Shown here: piece after piece, positions 48,432-57,176 of the stretch
Position numbering within the stretch: the stretch's first letter is position 1
Layout of the letters: each line of letters opens with the position of its first letter
NCBI RefSeq assembly: GCF_009674775.1
Contig: NZ_WKKE01000015.1
Location: 104,794 to 168,793, forward strand
Source of the DNA: Flavobacterium sp. LC2016-23
Lineage (GTDB): Bacteria > Bacteroidota > Bacteroidia > Flavobacteriales > Flavobacteriaceae
Length of the DNA stretch: 64,000 nucleotides
Direction: 5' to 3'
The notes under the pieces: generated by a model
What the model saw: only the letters and a program-made list of their open reading frames with translations
What the model was told of the DNA's origin: nothing
Databases searched by the model: none
Program-made: the position numbers and the translations under genes

Positions 48432-51400
48432 TTAAAAATTAGCATTAAGACCAAACGAGTAGCCTCTTAGAATTGAAGAGGAAAGTCCAATACCGCCACT
48501 GGCAGACGCATATTCCGGATCTATGTAAGACACGGCTGTTTTTGTGAGCAGGTTTTGTCCCTGAACGTAAATTCGTAAACGCTGAATCCCTATTTTATCA
48601 GAGACCGTTTTGTTGAGCGTGTAGCCGAGAGTAATATTCTTCCATTTAATGTAGGACGCATCCTGAAGAAACTGAGAAGAAGTTTTGTAGTCGGAAACCA
48701 TGGGCGATGTTGGCCGGGCCAGATAGACCTGCCTTATGGCTAAATCTGTCTGATCGCCCGGATTTTTCCACGCAGCTGCTACGTTAACATGCTGGTTAAA
48801 AGCGGGGTTGTTGTATAAGTTATAAATGCCCTCATTTAAAACGTAATGTCCTCCGGCATAAGAAATCAGGAACGACATATCAAGGTTTCTAAATCGGAAC
48901 GTATTGGTCAGACCACCATGATATTTAGGTATAGAGGTTTTATTGACAACTTGTCTCAGACCGTTAATCTCGTTGGCATTAGAGGCTGTTCTGCTCGTGT
49001 TATAGTCTGTCAGCTTCCCGTCCTGTGCCCGATATTGATTAAAACCCGTTTTCGGATTTACACCTGCCCAGTCCGTGATATAAAAAGATCTTATGGGGCT
49101 GCCTTCTTTAAATACGGTAGATCCGGAATTTATAAGCATATCCTTTTCATTCGATAGCGATAAAACAGTTCCTTTATTAAAGGCAATATTAAAATCGGTG
49201 GTCCACGAAAAATCTTTGTTTTTAAAGTTTACGAGGTGAAGGTTTATTTCAATACCCTCATTTCTAAAATCTCCAATATTCGAAATCAGTTCGGTAAAAC
49301 CCGAAGTTAATGGAAGAGGCTTACTGTTTAATAAATCTTTAGTGTCTCTGATATAATAATCAATTGTTCCCGAAATACGATTTTTGAATACACCATAATC
49401 CAGACCGAAGTTCTTATTATTGTTCTTTTCCCAGGTTAAATCTGCGTTTTCTCCTCTTGTTAAGTACGGTACTGTGCTGCCGGCATAATTGATCTGGCTT
49501 CTGTAACCATATAAAGACTGGGAAGCAAAATCGCCAATAAAATCATTGCCCGAAGTTCCAAGACTGGCTCTTAATTTTAAAGAGTTTATGATACTGCTGT
49601 CTTTAAAAAAATCATTGTAAATATTCCAGGAAGTTCCGAGAGACCAGAAGTTCGCATATTTATGATTGTCACCAAAACGGGAAGATCCGTCTCTCCTGAA
49701 GGATAAGGATAGACTGTAGGTGTTATCGAACGAATAATTTAATCTTGAAAAATAAGATAAGGAACCGGCGTGAGATTTTCGTTCACTAATGGTAGACACG
49801 GTTTTTGCAGCACTGATAGTTTGTATCGCATCGGAATTGAAATCTCTGGCAAATACCGACAAGCTGTTCGTTTCGTATTCGTTAAATTCATTGCCCAGTA
49901 TAAAATCAAAATTGTGTTTTTTTATTTTTTGGGCTATGCTTGCTGTCAGCGTTCCCGTATAGTTATTATTATCGCCGTTAGAATAACTTAATACACCTCC
50001 GTTGACTATGACTTTTTCGAAACTGCTGCTTTTTGAAGTGTTGTAATTTGCTCCTAAAACGCCATTTAAGCTTAACCATTTAAAAGGTGTATACGTTAGA
50101 TTAACGCTTCCGCCAATATTTTTTCGGTTGGCACTTATATCGGTATTATCGCGAACATATAATGGGTTGTAAGGAATTCCGGAAGAGTTACCAACATCCA
50201 GCAGTCTCAGGGGATCTCCATTATCATCAAAAACGGTCAGCCACGGATTTAATAAAAAGGCATTAGAAAATGGGGATCCAATCGTTCGTTTATCCTCTTC
50301 GTTTACATTTCCGAAATTTCCTGAAAATCCTGCCTTTAATGTAGATCCCAGGTCAAAATCCATTCTCATTGTTGCGGTATATCTTTTATAGTGGCTGCCA
50401 AAGATATTTTCGACATTATTGTAAGTGACAGAAGTATAATAATTGGCTTTGTCTGAACCTCCCGAAAAAGAAATGTCGTTTTCTCTGTTGATTTCATTCG
50501 TTAAAAGAAGATTTGCCCAATTTAGATTCGTATTGGAGTCTCTTCTTTTTTGAAGCAATGCCGGATTAGATTTATAAAACCCCAATGATTCTTCAAAATC
50601 TAATTTTTGAGAACCATTCATTAAATCATTGGTAAAGGACTGATCTGCTTTTTTAACCCCCAGTCTGGTATTGAAACTAACTTGTAGTTTTGCATTTCGG
50701 TTTCCTCTTTTCGTAGTAACTATGATCACGCCGTTTGTTCCTTTAGATCCATAAATAGAAGTTGAAGCAGCATCTTTCAGAATACTGATTTCTTTTATGT
50801 CTGCGGCATTTAACGAAAAGGCGCCTAGTCCCGACCTCGGCATTTGAATACCATCCACCACGATCAGCGGTTCTGTACTCGCACTTATAGAACCAACACC
50901 TCTTAATAAGATGGAGGGCGGTGCATCGGGAGAGGTAAAGTTTTCCTGAACAAATAAACCCGGGACTACACCAATTAAAGCATCAGCAAAAGATACATTT
51001 TGTGTGTTTTGCAATACTTTGGTATCGACTTTTGTGACAGCACCGGTTATTTTATCCCGGGATGTTTTTCCATAGCCTACCAAAACGAGTTCGTCCAGTT
51101 CGTTGGTAATGGGCTCAAGGGTAACGTTGAGTACAACCTGATTGGTCATTTTAATCTTTTTGGTCTTAAAGCCTAAAAAACTAAAATGAATCACATCACC
51201 ATTATGTACCAGTATTTCGAATTTACCATCAAAATCAGTAGTTGTGCCTTGTTTTTCATTGTTTACTAAAATGGTTACTCCAATTAAAGGAAGGTCGTTT
51301 TGGTCTTTAACTACACCATGAATTTTCTGCTGAACTGAAATTTCACGTGTGATAGTAACAACCGGCTTGTTCGCTGTTTTTAACTTCTTCGCATAATTTC

Positions 51401-51518
51401 CGGATTGTACATCCAGTACCGAAGCAATAAGAAAAAGAGCGGCTAGTTTTTTCTTTAAGGATGTTTTTAAAGAAAATAAAAGTACCGTTCGGACTTTTTT
51501 GTTGTTATTTTTTTTCAT
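48432..51518 (-). CDS. SusC-like TonB-dependent transporter 3
   Basis: I chose ATG 51518 (MKKNNNKKVRTVLL), 24 codons inside the longest frame, because the extra residues look like non-coding leader. The chain of about 1028 residues has a long basic signal region, a carboxypeptidase-D-like domain (GVVKDQNDLPLIGVTILVN), a plug (LVGYGKTSRDKITGAV; ASTSIYGSKGTNGVIIVTTK) and a barrel ending in YSFGLNANF. It imports an unknown ligand with SusD 3. The amidohydrolase downstream hints at a peptide-like one. Confidence 0.92.
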   Translation of the reverse strand: MKKNNNKKVRTVLLFSLKTSLKKKLAALFLIASVLDVQSGNYAKKLKTANKPVVTITREISVQQKIHGVVKDQNDLPLIGVTILVNNEKQGTTTDFDGKFEILVHNGDVIHFSFLGFKTKKIKMTNQVVLNVTLEPITNELDELVLVGYGKTSRDKITGAVTKVDTKVLQNTQNVSFADALIGVVPGLFVQENFTSPDAPPSILLRGVGSISASTEPLIVVDGIQMPRSGLGAFSLNAADIKEISILKDAASTSIYGSKGTNGVIIVTTKRGNRNAKLQVSFNTRLGVKKADQSFTNDLMNGSQKLDFEESLGFYKSNPALLQKRRDSNTNLNWANLLLTNEINRENDISFSGGSDKANYYTSVTYNNVENIFGSHYKRYTATMRMDFDLGSTLKAGFSGNFGNVNEEDKRTIGSPFSNAFLLNPWLTVFDDNGDPLRLLDVGNSSGIPYNPLYVRDNTDISANRKNIGGSVNLTYTPFKWLSLNGVLGANYNTSKSSSFEKVIVNGGVLSYSNGDNNNYTGTLTASIAQKIKKHNFDFILGNEFNEYETNSLSVFARDFNSDAIQTISAAKTVSTISERKSHAGSLSYFSRLNYSFDNTYSLSLSFRRDGSSRFGDNHKYANFWSLGTSWNIYNDFFKDSSIINSLKLRASLGTSGNDFIGDFASQSLYGYRSQINYAGSTVPYLTRGENADLTWEKNNNKNFGLDYGVFKNRISGTIDYYIRDTKDLLNSKPLPLTSGFTELISNIGDFRNEGIEINLHLVNFKNKDFSWTTDFNIAFNKGTVLSLSNEKDMLINSGSTVFKEGSPIRSFYITDWAGVNPKTGFNQYRAQDGKLTDYNTSRTASNANEINGLRQVVNKTSIPKYHGGLTNTFRFRNLDMSFLISYAGGHYVLNEGIYNLYNNPAFNQHVNVAAAWKNPGDQTDLAIRQVYLARPTSPMVSDYKTSSQFLQDASYIKWKNITLGYTLNKTVSDKIGIQRLRIYVQGQNLLTKTAVSYIDPEYASASGGIGLSSSILRGYSFGLNANF

Positions 51519-51856
51519 ACTTTTTACAATTATTTTAGTTTCGTTAGTAAATTTGTGATTTGAATTTAGGAACGATAAATAAAAAACCATAAACCGATTG
51601 ATAAGTGGTTGTTTCTAATTGATAACTGTAGAAAAAAGTATGAATTAGGTGGCTTTTTTTAACTAAAAAGTATATTGTAAGCGGTCAGGAGGTATTAGTA
51701 AGTTGCTTACCGGGATAACACTTTTGATAGCTGTTTGAACAGTAAAAAATAAAAATGAAGAGGAAGAAGAGGTAACTGCGAAAGAAGAGATATTATTTAT
51801 GAAATTAGTGAGATAAAAAAATCCCGTTGCTTTTGTAACGGGATTTTTTTTATGTT
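51519..51856. other. Intergenic region upstream of susC 3
   Basis: The region must hold the susC 3 promoter on the minus strand, but I see no convincing TTTG/TAnnTTTG pair. The only clear signal is the hairpin at 51816-51849. Confidence 0.4.
51816..51849 (-). terminator. Terminator after the small lipoprotein gene
   Basis: Arms 51816-51828 and 51837-51849 pair over 13 bp, with A-runs on the left and T-runs on the right. It can stop the minus-strand transcript of the 57-residue gene and plus-strand read-through. Confidence 0.75.
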
Positions 51857-52030
51857 TTATTTTCTGCCGAAAAGTTTAGCGAAAATGAAAATGATGATCG
51901 CAATAATAAAGATTACGATAAAAATTCCGAATCCCATTCCGGCTTTAAAAATGTCTCCAATAACTTCGCAACTTGTAAATGAAAATAGTATTACGAATAC
52001 CATTAACAAACGTGTAATGTTCTTTTGCAT
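51857..52030 (-). CDS. 57-residue lipoprotein with membrane helix
   Basis: The minus strand reads MQKNITRLLMVFVILFSF, then TSC (lipobox, Cys21) and EVIGDIFKAGMGFG. A strongly hydrophobic Ile-rich helix follows, with a short basic end (AKLFGRK). Lipid anchor plus membrane helix is typical of small phosphatidate-type stress or envelope proteins in Flavobacteria, but I cannot name a function. Start, stop and terminator all fit, and the opposite strand of the same stretch gives an implausible product. Confidence 0.7.
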   Translation of the reverse strand: MQKNITRLLMVFVILFSFTSCEVIGDIFKAGMGFGIFIVIFIIAIIIFIFAKLFGRK

Positions 52031-52233
52031 GATTTTGCTGTTTTAATTGTTTTAAAAAGAATTTAGTATTCTAATTAGGGTGGGATAAAATTACTTCAAA
52101 CAGCGAAAAAAGGTTTTATATAATTTGGTTGAAAAGTTCTAATATTTATCGGTTTTCAGAAAAAACAAACATGCTTATTGTTGAAAAAAAATATTTCCAC
52201 ACCCAACACCCCAACAAATAAATTCTGATTTCG

Positions 52234-52241
52234 TATATTTG
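52234..52241 (+). promoter_or_regulatory. Possible -7 promoter box of pyrR
   Basis: TATATTTG matches TAnnTTTG and lies 24 bp before the pyrR start. No good -33 box was found. Confidence 0.45.
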
Positions 52242-52265
52242 CCCAACTAAAAATGTCACTGCATT

Positions 52266-52805
52266 ATGAGCCAAAAAGTATTACTTAATTCAAAAGAAGT
52301 TACTATCATATTCCATCGTTTGGCTTGTCAGTTGATTGAAAAACACTTAGATTTTTCGGATACTATTTTAGTGGGAATTCAGCCGAGAGGTGTTTTCCTG
52401 GCAGAACGCCTGAAACAGATATTAGAAAACGAATACCAGACACCGGAAATCTCTTTGGGTTATCTGGATATCACTTTCTTCAGGGATGACTTTCGCCGAA
52501 CTGATAAACCGCTTGAAGCCAATAAAACACAAATAAATTTTATAGTCGAAAATAAAAAAGTCATTTTTATCGATGACGTTTTGTTTACCGGACGCAGCAT
52601 TCGTTCTGCCTTAACCGCCATTCAGTCTTTCGGAAGACCTTCTGAAATTGAATTGTTAGTGTTAATCGACAGACGTTTTAGCCGCAATTTGCCTATTCAG
52701 CCCGATTACCGCGGCCGTCAGGTAGATGCCATAAATGGTGAAAAAGTAAAAGTGAGCTGGAAAGAAAACGAAGGGGAAGACGCCGTGTATTTGATAACGA
52801 ATTAG
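52266..52805 (+). CDS. pyrR: PyrR-type phosphoribosyltransferase/pyrimidine regulator
   Basis: The 179-residue protein has the type I PRTase fold with the PRPP loop VIFIDDVLFTGRSIRSA (about 98-114), IQPRG near residue 38 and the C-terminal VDAINGEKV. PyrR binds pyr mRNA in Gram-positive bacteria and also has uracil phosphoribosyltransferase activity. In Bacteroidota the regulatory role is less clear. It lies in one direction with pyrB, with a DUF6891-like gene between them. Confidence 0.92.
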   Translation: MSQKVLLNSKEVTIIFHRLACQLIEKHLDFSDTILVGIQPRGVFLAERLKQILENEYQTPEISLGYLDITFFRDDFRRTDKPLEANKTQINFIVENKKVIFIDDVLFTGRSIRSALTAIQSFGRPSEIELLVLIDRRFSRNLPIQPDYRGRQVDAINGEKVKVSWKENEGEDAVYLITN

Positions 52806-52824
52806 TTGAATCGGTTAATCGGTT

Positions 52825-52892
52825 ATTTGTTTAACCGTTTAATCACAAAAACAGACGATTAAAGGATCACACAAATAAACGGTTAAACAAAT
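52825..52892. repeat. 17-bp inverted repeat between pyrR and the next gene
   Basis: Positions 52825-52841 and 52876-52892 are perfect inverted copies (ATTTGTTTAACCGTTTA and its complement). A 15-bp part recurs at 55097-55111. It looks like a small family of intergenic repeats. Confidence 0.7.
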
Positions 52893-52909
52893 CAACGATT
52901 AAACAACAA

Positions 52910-53551
52910 ATGACAGAGAACGAAGCGTTTATTTATGAATCAATTTTTAATCAGGTTAGAATGGGATTTCTTTCTCTTGATGAGATCCAGGAAAATATCA
53001 TAGAAGAGATTCAAGACAACGAATTTGAAGACGAAATCTCAGAAGAATGGGCTTTTGATAAAATAAGAGAAGAATACCAAAAGGTACTGGCGGAAAGTAA
53101 ACAGTGGAAAAGCCCAACAGATACTGAAAAGCTCATAAAAGCGTTTGATGCGTTATGTGATGACAATATCTTTGCGCTTCACAATGCAGGTTACACCACA
53201 AGTGAAGGTGAATATGAAGTAGTGGAGGTGGAAAGAGAACTTCAGGAAAACGAAGTCGAATCTGATGGTTATTGTTTTTATCACGGACAAGATCTGGAAA
53301 GGGCTGTTGCAATTGAAAATCCGGGTTTGTTTATCGCTTTCCAGAAAGTAGATAATACTGATGATGAAACTACCATTGAAGTGGGGAAACGGGTTGCCGA
53401 AGTTTTAATAAATAACGATTTTGTAATAAAATGGAATGGTTCGGCAACGACTAAAATAGAGATTCCGGGTTTCAGATGGCAGAAGATTTTTGACGAAGAT
53501 GCGAGAGATCTGCAAGATTATAGTGAGGTGGTAGACAGAATGGTGCAATAG
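52910..53551 (+). CDS. DUF6891-like hypothetical protein
   Basis: The 213-residue acidic protein resembles DUF6891: an N-terminal helical part (FIYESIFNQVRMGFLSLDEI), a central ALHNAGYTTSEGEYE with DGYCFYHGQDLERA, and a C-terminal VGKRVAEVLINNDFVIKWNG. It has no export signal. It stands between pyrR and pyrB but nothing links it to pyrimidine synthesis. Confidence 0.65.
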   Translation: MTENEAFIYESIFNQVRMGFLSLDEIQENIIEEIQDNEFEDEISEEWAFDKIREEYQKVLAESKQWKSPTDTEKLIKAFDALCDDNIFALHNAGYTTSEGEYEVVEVERELQENEVESDGYCFYHGQDLERAVAIENPGLFIAFQKVDNTDDETTIEVGKRVAEVLINNDFVIKWNGSATTKIEIPGFRWQKIFDEDARDLQDYSEVVDRMVQ

Positions 53552-53634
53552 AGTAGCTGCTCCTTAAAGAAGTGTTGAAAGACTGAATAAGTTCAGTATT
53601 TCAGGAATTTGACAAATAATATTAAACAAACACA

Positions 53635-54561
53635 ATGAAAGAATTAAGCGTAAATCATTTATTAGGAATTAAATACATCAACGAGAATGATATTAACCTG
53701 ATTTTTGAAACTGCCGATCATTTTAAAGAAGTCATTAACCGGCCAATTAAAAAAGTTCCTTCATTACGAGATATTACGATTGCCAACATTTTCTTCGAAA
53801 ACAGTACACGGACAAAACTTTCGTTCGAGTTGGCCCAAAAAAGATTATCTGCTGATGTGATTAGTTTTTCGGCAGCCCAGTCGTCGGTTAAAAAAGGAGA
53901 AACCCTGATCGATACGGTAAATAATATCCTTTCCATGAAAGTAGACATGGTTGTAATGCGCCACTCCAATCCCGGAGCGGCTTATTTTTTATCTAAAAAC
54001 GTCAAAGCCAGTATCGTAAATGCGGGAGACGGAGCACACGAACACCCGACTCAGGCTTTATTGGACAGTTATTCGATCAGAGAAAAATTAGGTGATGTTG
54101 CCGGAAAAAAAGTAGTTATTGTGGGCGATGTTTTACACTCAAGAGTTGCATTATCTAACATTTATGCCTTGAAGATGCAGGGTGCTGAGGTAAAAGTCTG
54201 CGGACCCAAAACACTGATTCCAAGATATATTGAATCCCTTGGGGTTACGGTGGAACCTAATTTGCGTAAAGCTTTGGAATGGTGTGACGTTGCCAATATG
54301 TTACGTGTTCAGAACGAACGCATGGACGTGAACTTTTTCCCTTCAACACGGGAATACGCACAGCAATACGGAGTAGACAAGCCCTTATTGGATTCGCTGG
54401 GTAAAGAAATTATAATCATGCACCCGGGACCTATCAACAGAGGAGTAGAGATTACAAGTGAAGTAGCCGATTCCAGTCAGTCAGTGATTTTAAATCAGGT
54501 AGAGAACGGTGTAGCAATCAGAATGGCTGTGATTTATCTTTTGGCATCGAAGATTCAGTAG
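53635..54561 (+). CDS. pyrB: Aspartate carbamoyltransferase catalytic chain
   Basis: The 308-residue enzyme makes N-carbamoyl-aspartate from carbamoyl phosphate and aspartate, the first committed step of pyrimidine synthesis. Visible motifs are FENSTRTKLSFELA (carbamoyl phosphate binding), HPTQALLDSYSI and the end motif HPGPINRGVEI. No pyrI regulatory chain gene follows. It is preceded by 83 bp after the DUF6891-like gene. Confidence 0.95.
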   Translation: MKELSVNHLLGIKYINENDINLIFETADHFKEVINRPIKKVPSLRDITIANIFFENSTRTKLSFELAQKRLSADVISFSAAQSSVKKGETLIDTVNNILSMKVDMVVMRHSNPGAAYFLSKNVKASIVNAGDGAHEHPTQALLDSYSIREKLGDVAGKKVVIVGDVLHSRVALSNIYALKMQGAEVKVCGPKTLIPRYIESLGVTVEPNLRKALEWCDVANMLRVQNERMDVNFFPSTREYAQQYGVDKPLLDSLGKEIIIMHPGPINRGVEITSEVADSSQSVILNQVENGVAIRMAVIYLLASKIQ

Positions 54562-54597
54562 TTTTTTAGTCTCAGTTTTCAGTCTCAGCGGCTCATT

Positions 54598-54663
54598 TGT
54601 CACCCTTAGCGAAGTCGAAAGGCTTTTAGGTAAAAAGAGGCTTCGACTTCGCTCAGCCTGACA
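54598..54663. repeat. REP-like inverted repeat downstream of pyrB
   Basis: The left arm (TGTCACCCTTAGCGAAGTCG) and right arm (CGACTTCGCTCAGCCTGACA) pair around a short loop. This kind of palindrome is common between Flavobacterium genes and is much more GC-rich than its surroundings. Confidence 0.75.
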
Positions 54664-54746
54664 AACATGAAACTTCAAATCTAAAAAAGGAACACCAAAA
54701 AAACTTTGTACCTTAGTACTCATATTAAAGCGATATAAATTATAAA

Positions 54747-55079
54747 ATGAAAGTAGATCAAAAAGGACATACCGTTACTATTAAAGACACACAGGGAGAT
54801 TTTAATGCTTTCCTGGAAAAAGTAACGCAGCAATTTAAAACCTTTGAAAAACAAAATATTATAATAGATCTATCAGCACATACTGCTTTATCTGAAAAAG
54901 ATATAAAGCTGTTTTTACCACTTTCGAAGCAACATAAAAAAGCAAAAAAATCATTTGTAATAGTAGTTGCAGACCTTGACTTTAATGCTGTTTCTGATAA
55001 ATTAACGGTTGTTCCTTCTCTTCTGGAAGCACACGATATTATCGAAATGGAAGAAATTGAAAGAGACCTCGGATTTTAA
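54747..55079 (+). CDS. Small STAS-like protein
   Basis: The 110-residue protein has a beta-alpha pattern like STAS/anti-sigma antagonist domains (NIIIDLSAHTALSEKDIKLF, then SFVIVVADLDFN). It has no recognisable phospho-Ser motif. It lies before rnz in the same direction with a 204-bp gap. The role is unknown. Confidence 0.6.
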   Translation: MKVDQKGHTVTIKDTQGDFNAFLEKVTQQFKTFEKQNIIIDLSAHTALSEKDIKLFLPLSKQHKKAKKSFVIVVADLDFNAVSDKLTVVPSLLEAHDIIEMEEIERDLGF

Positions 55080-55283
55080 AGTTGATTTAATTGTTTATTT
55101 GTTTAACCGTTGAACTGTTTAATCGATTTGGCTGAGTTACTTTTTAACCATTAAACAATTTACCAACTAAACTAAAATTGTTAACTATTTAATAGATTTT
55201 ATGTCATGTTATAATAGATTTTATATGAAATTATAATTCTGGCGATTAAACGATTTACCAAATAAACGATTAAATATTAAATA
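55080..55283 (+). other. AT-rich intergenic region with repeat words before rnz
   Basis: The stretch has many copies of words such as TTTGTTTAACCGTT (55098-55111), AAACGATT and ATTTAATAGATTTTAT. No ORF or terminator is visible. It belongs to the same repeat family as 52825-52892. Confidence 0.5.
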
Positions 55284-56192
55284 TTGAAATTAACGATACT
55301 CGGCTGTTATGCCGCAACTCCAAGAACGATTACGAATCCGACAGCACAGGTTTTAGAAATAAAAAACAGGATGTTTCTGATTGATTGCGGAGAAGGAACT
55401 CAGGCGCAGTTGCGTAAGAACAAGATTAAATTCTCTAAAATCAATCACATTTTTATTTCGCATTTGCATGGTGATCACTTCTTTGGACTGATTGGTACGA
55501 TTTCTACTTTTGCATTATTAGGCCGCACCACCGATTTACACATTTATGGACCGAAAGGAGTGAAGGAAATTATCACTTTACAGTTAAGGCTATCCAATTC
55601 CTGGACAACTTATGATCTGTTTTTTCATGAACTGGAATCGACAGAAAGTGAAGTAATTTTTGAGGATAACCGCGTCATTGTCAAAACAATTCCATTGAAA
55701 CACCGCGTTTATACGAATGGATTTCTGTTTCAGGAAAAACCGGGAGACCGGAAACTAAATGTTGAGGCGGTACAGTACTACAATATTCACACCGCCTATT
55801 ATCAAAAAATAAAAGGCGGCGGCAATGTAACACTGGAAGACGGAAGCGTAATCGAAAATGAAAAATTATCTTTCGATCCGATTCCTGCAATGAGTTACGC
55901 TTTTTGCTCCGATACGGTTTACAATGAAGCTATTATTCCGATTATAAAAGACGTAGATGTTTTATACCATGAATCCACCTTTTTAGAATCAGAAGCTCCT
56001 CTGGCTCTGAAAACATTGCATTCTACCGCAAAAGAAGCAGCAAGAATTGCCCTGAAAGCCAATGCAAAACAATTGGTTTTAGGACATTATTCTACAAGAT
56101 ATGATGGCATTGAACGTTTTAAAGAAGAAGCAGAAGCTATTTTTCCGAATGTACTTTTAGGAGACGATGGAAGAAGTTTTGAGTTTGACTAA
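55284..56192 (+). CDS. rnz: Ribonuclease Z
   Basis: The 302-residue protein is a metallo-beta-lactamase-fold tRNA 3' endonuclease. The zinc motif is SHLHGDH (HxHxDH), with further ligands in the MSYAFCSDT and LGHYSTRY segments. The exosite-like insert is reduced (HTAYYQKIKGGGNV). The start is TTG at 55284 (MKLTILGCYAATPRT), because no ATG precedes in this frame and the family begins with exactly this stretch. Confidence 0.93.
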   Translation: MKLTILGCYAATPRTITNPTAQVLEIKNRMFLIDCGEGTQAQLRKNKIKFSKINHIFISHLHGDHFFGLIGTISTFALLGRTTDLHIYGPKGVKEIITLQLRLSNSWTTYDLFFHELESTESEVIFEDNRVIVKTIPLKHRVYTNGFLFQEKPGDRKLNVEAVQYYNIHTAYYQKIKGGGNVTLEDGSVIENEKLSFDPIPAMSYAFCSDTVYNEAIIPIIKDVDVLYHESTFLESEAPLALKTLHSTAKEAARIALKANAKQLVLGHYSTRYDGIERFKEEAEAIFPNVLLGDDGRSFEFD

Positions 56193-56271
56193 TGCGCTAA
56201 GGTTCTGAGAAGCTAAGTTGCTAAGTTTCTGATTTAATGAGTTAAAGATTCAACATTCCGTTAAATCTAAA

Positions 56272-56356
56272 ATCTAAGAAGTCCAACAATCTAAGAAGTC
56301 CAATAATCTAAGAAGTCCGATAATCTAAGAAGTCCAACAATCTAAGAAGTCCAAAA
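56272..56356 (+). repeat. Tandem repeat of five 17-bp units upstream of pdxH
   Basis: The unit ATCTAAGAAGTCCAACA occurs at 56272, 56289, 56306, 56323 and 56340 with one to two changes per copy. It ends 17 bp before the pdxH start and is followed by shorter AATCTAAAA copies. Confidence 0.95.
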
Positions 56357-56373
56357 ATCTAAAAATCTAAAAA

Positions 56374-57018
56374 ATGAATGATTTAAGCAACTATAGAAAA
56401 TCTTACGAAAAAAGCGAATTGCTTGAAAGTACTATTCCCGAAGATCCGATTAATCTTTTTAACCGATGGTTTCATGAAGTGGAAGATTTTGGCGCAGGCG
56501 GAGAAGTAAATGCGATGACTGTGGCTACAATTGGTCTGGATGGTTTTCCAAAATCGAGAGTGGTTCTGCTGAAGAAATTTTCTGAAGAAGGTTTTATTTT
56601 CTATACCAATTATAATTCTGAAAAAGGAAAAGCTATAGCTGCGAATCCGCATGTCTGTTTGTCTTTTTTCTGGCAGGAAATGGAGCGTCAGGTGATTATA
56701 AAGGGTATTGCACAGAAAACGTCGGAAAATATCTCTGACGGTTATTTTGATTCCCGTCCTGACGGAAGCAAGTTAGGGGCCATTGTCTCCAATCAGAGTG
56801 ACGTAATTCCGTCAAGAACATTTTTGGAAGAAAACCTGAAAAAACTGGAGAAAGAATTTGAAGGAAAACCAATTCCAAGACCGGAAAATTGGGGCGGATT
56901 TTTAGTAACGCCCTTAGAGGTTGAATTTTGGCAGGGAAGACCCAACAGATTGCACGACAGAATCAGATACAGCAGCCAAACTGATTTTTCATGGAAAATA
57001 GAAAGGCTGTCTTCTTAG
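56374..57018 (+). CDS. pdxH: Pyridoxamine 5'-phosphate oxidase
   Basis: The 214-residue FMN enzyme oxidises PNP and PMP to pyridoxal 5'-phosphate. Family motifs are present: KSRVVLLKKF, FYTNYNSEKGKAI, the substrate-binding SRPDGSKLGA region and the end motif GRPNRLHDRIRY. The length is standard. The start lies just after the 17-bp tandem repeat. Confidence 0.95.
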   Translation: MNDLSNYRKSYEKSELLESTIPEDPINLFNRWFHEVEDFGAGGEVNAMTVATIGLDGFPKSRVVLLKKFSEEGFIFYTNYNSEKGKAIAANPHVCLSFFWQEMERQVIIKGIAQKTSENISDGYFDSRPDGSKLGAIVSNQSDVIPSRTFLEENLKKLEKEFEGKPIPRPENWGGFLVTPLEVEFWQGRPNRLHDRIRYSSQTDFSWKIERLSS

Positions 57019-57176
57019 TTGTAAGAAATTTATTTTAGATAAAGGATTTGCAATGTATTTCATCGATTATTTTTGCGGTTTAGCGACAAATTGAATATGT
57101 TTGACACAGAAAATGAAAAGAACATATTAAAATAATATTTTAAAGGATTTGCCCCAACATTTACTTTAAACGCTAA

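Noticed and set aside
51852..52046. Plus-strand open frame of 64 codons
   Set aside because: The opposite strand gives a much better small lipoprotein (51857-52030) with signal peptide, lipobox and terminator.
56272..56356. CRISPR-like array
   Set aside because: The 17-bp units touch each other without spacers, and no cas genes are present.
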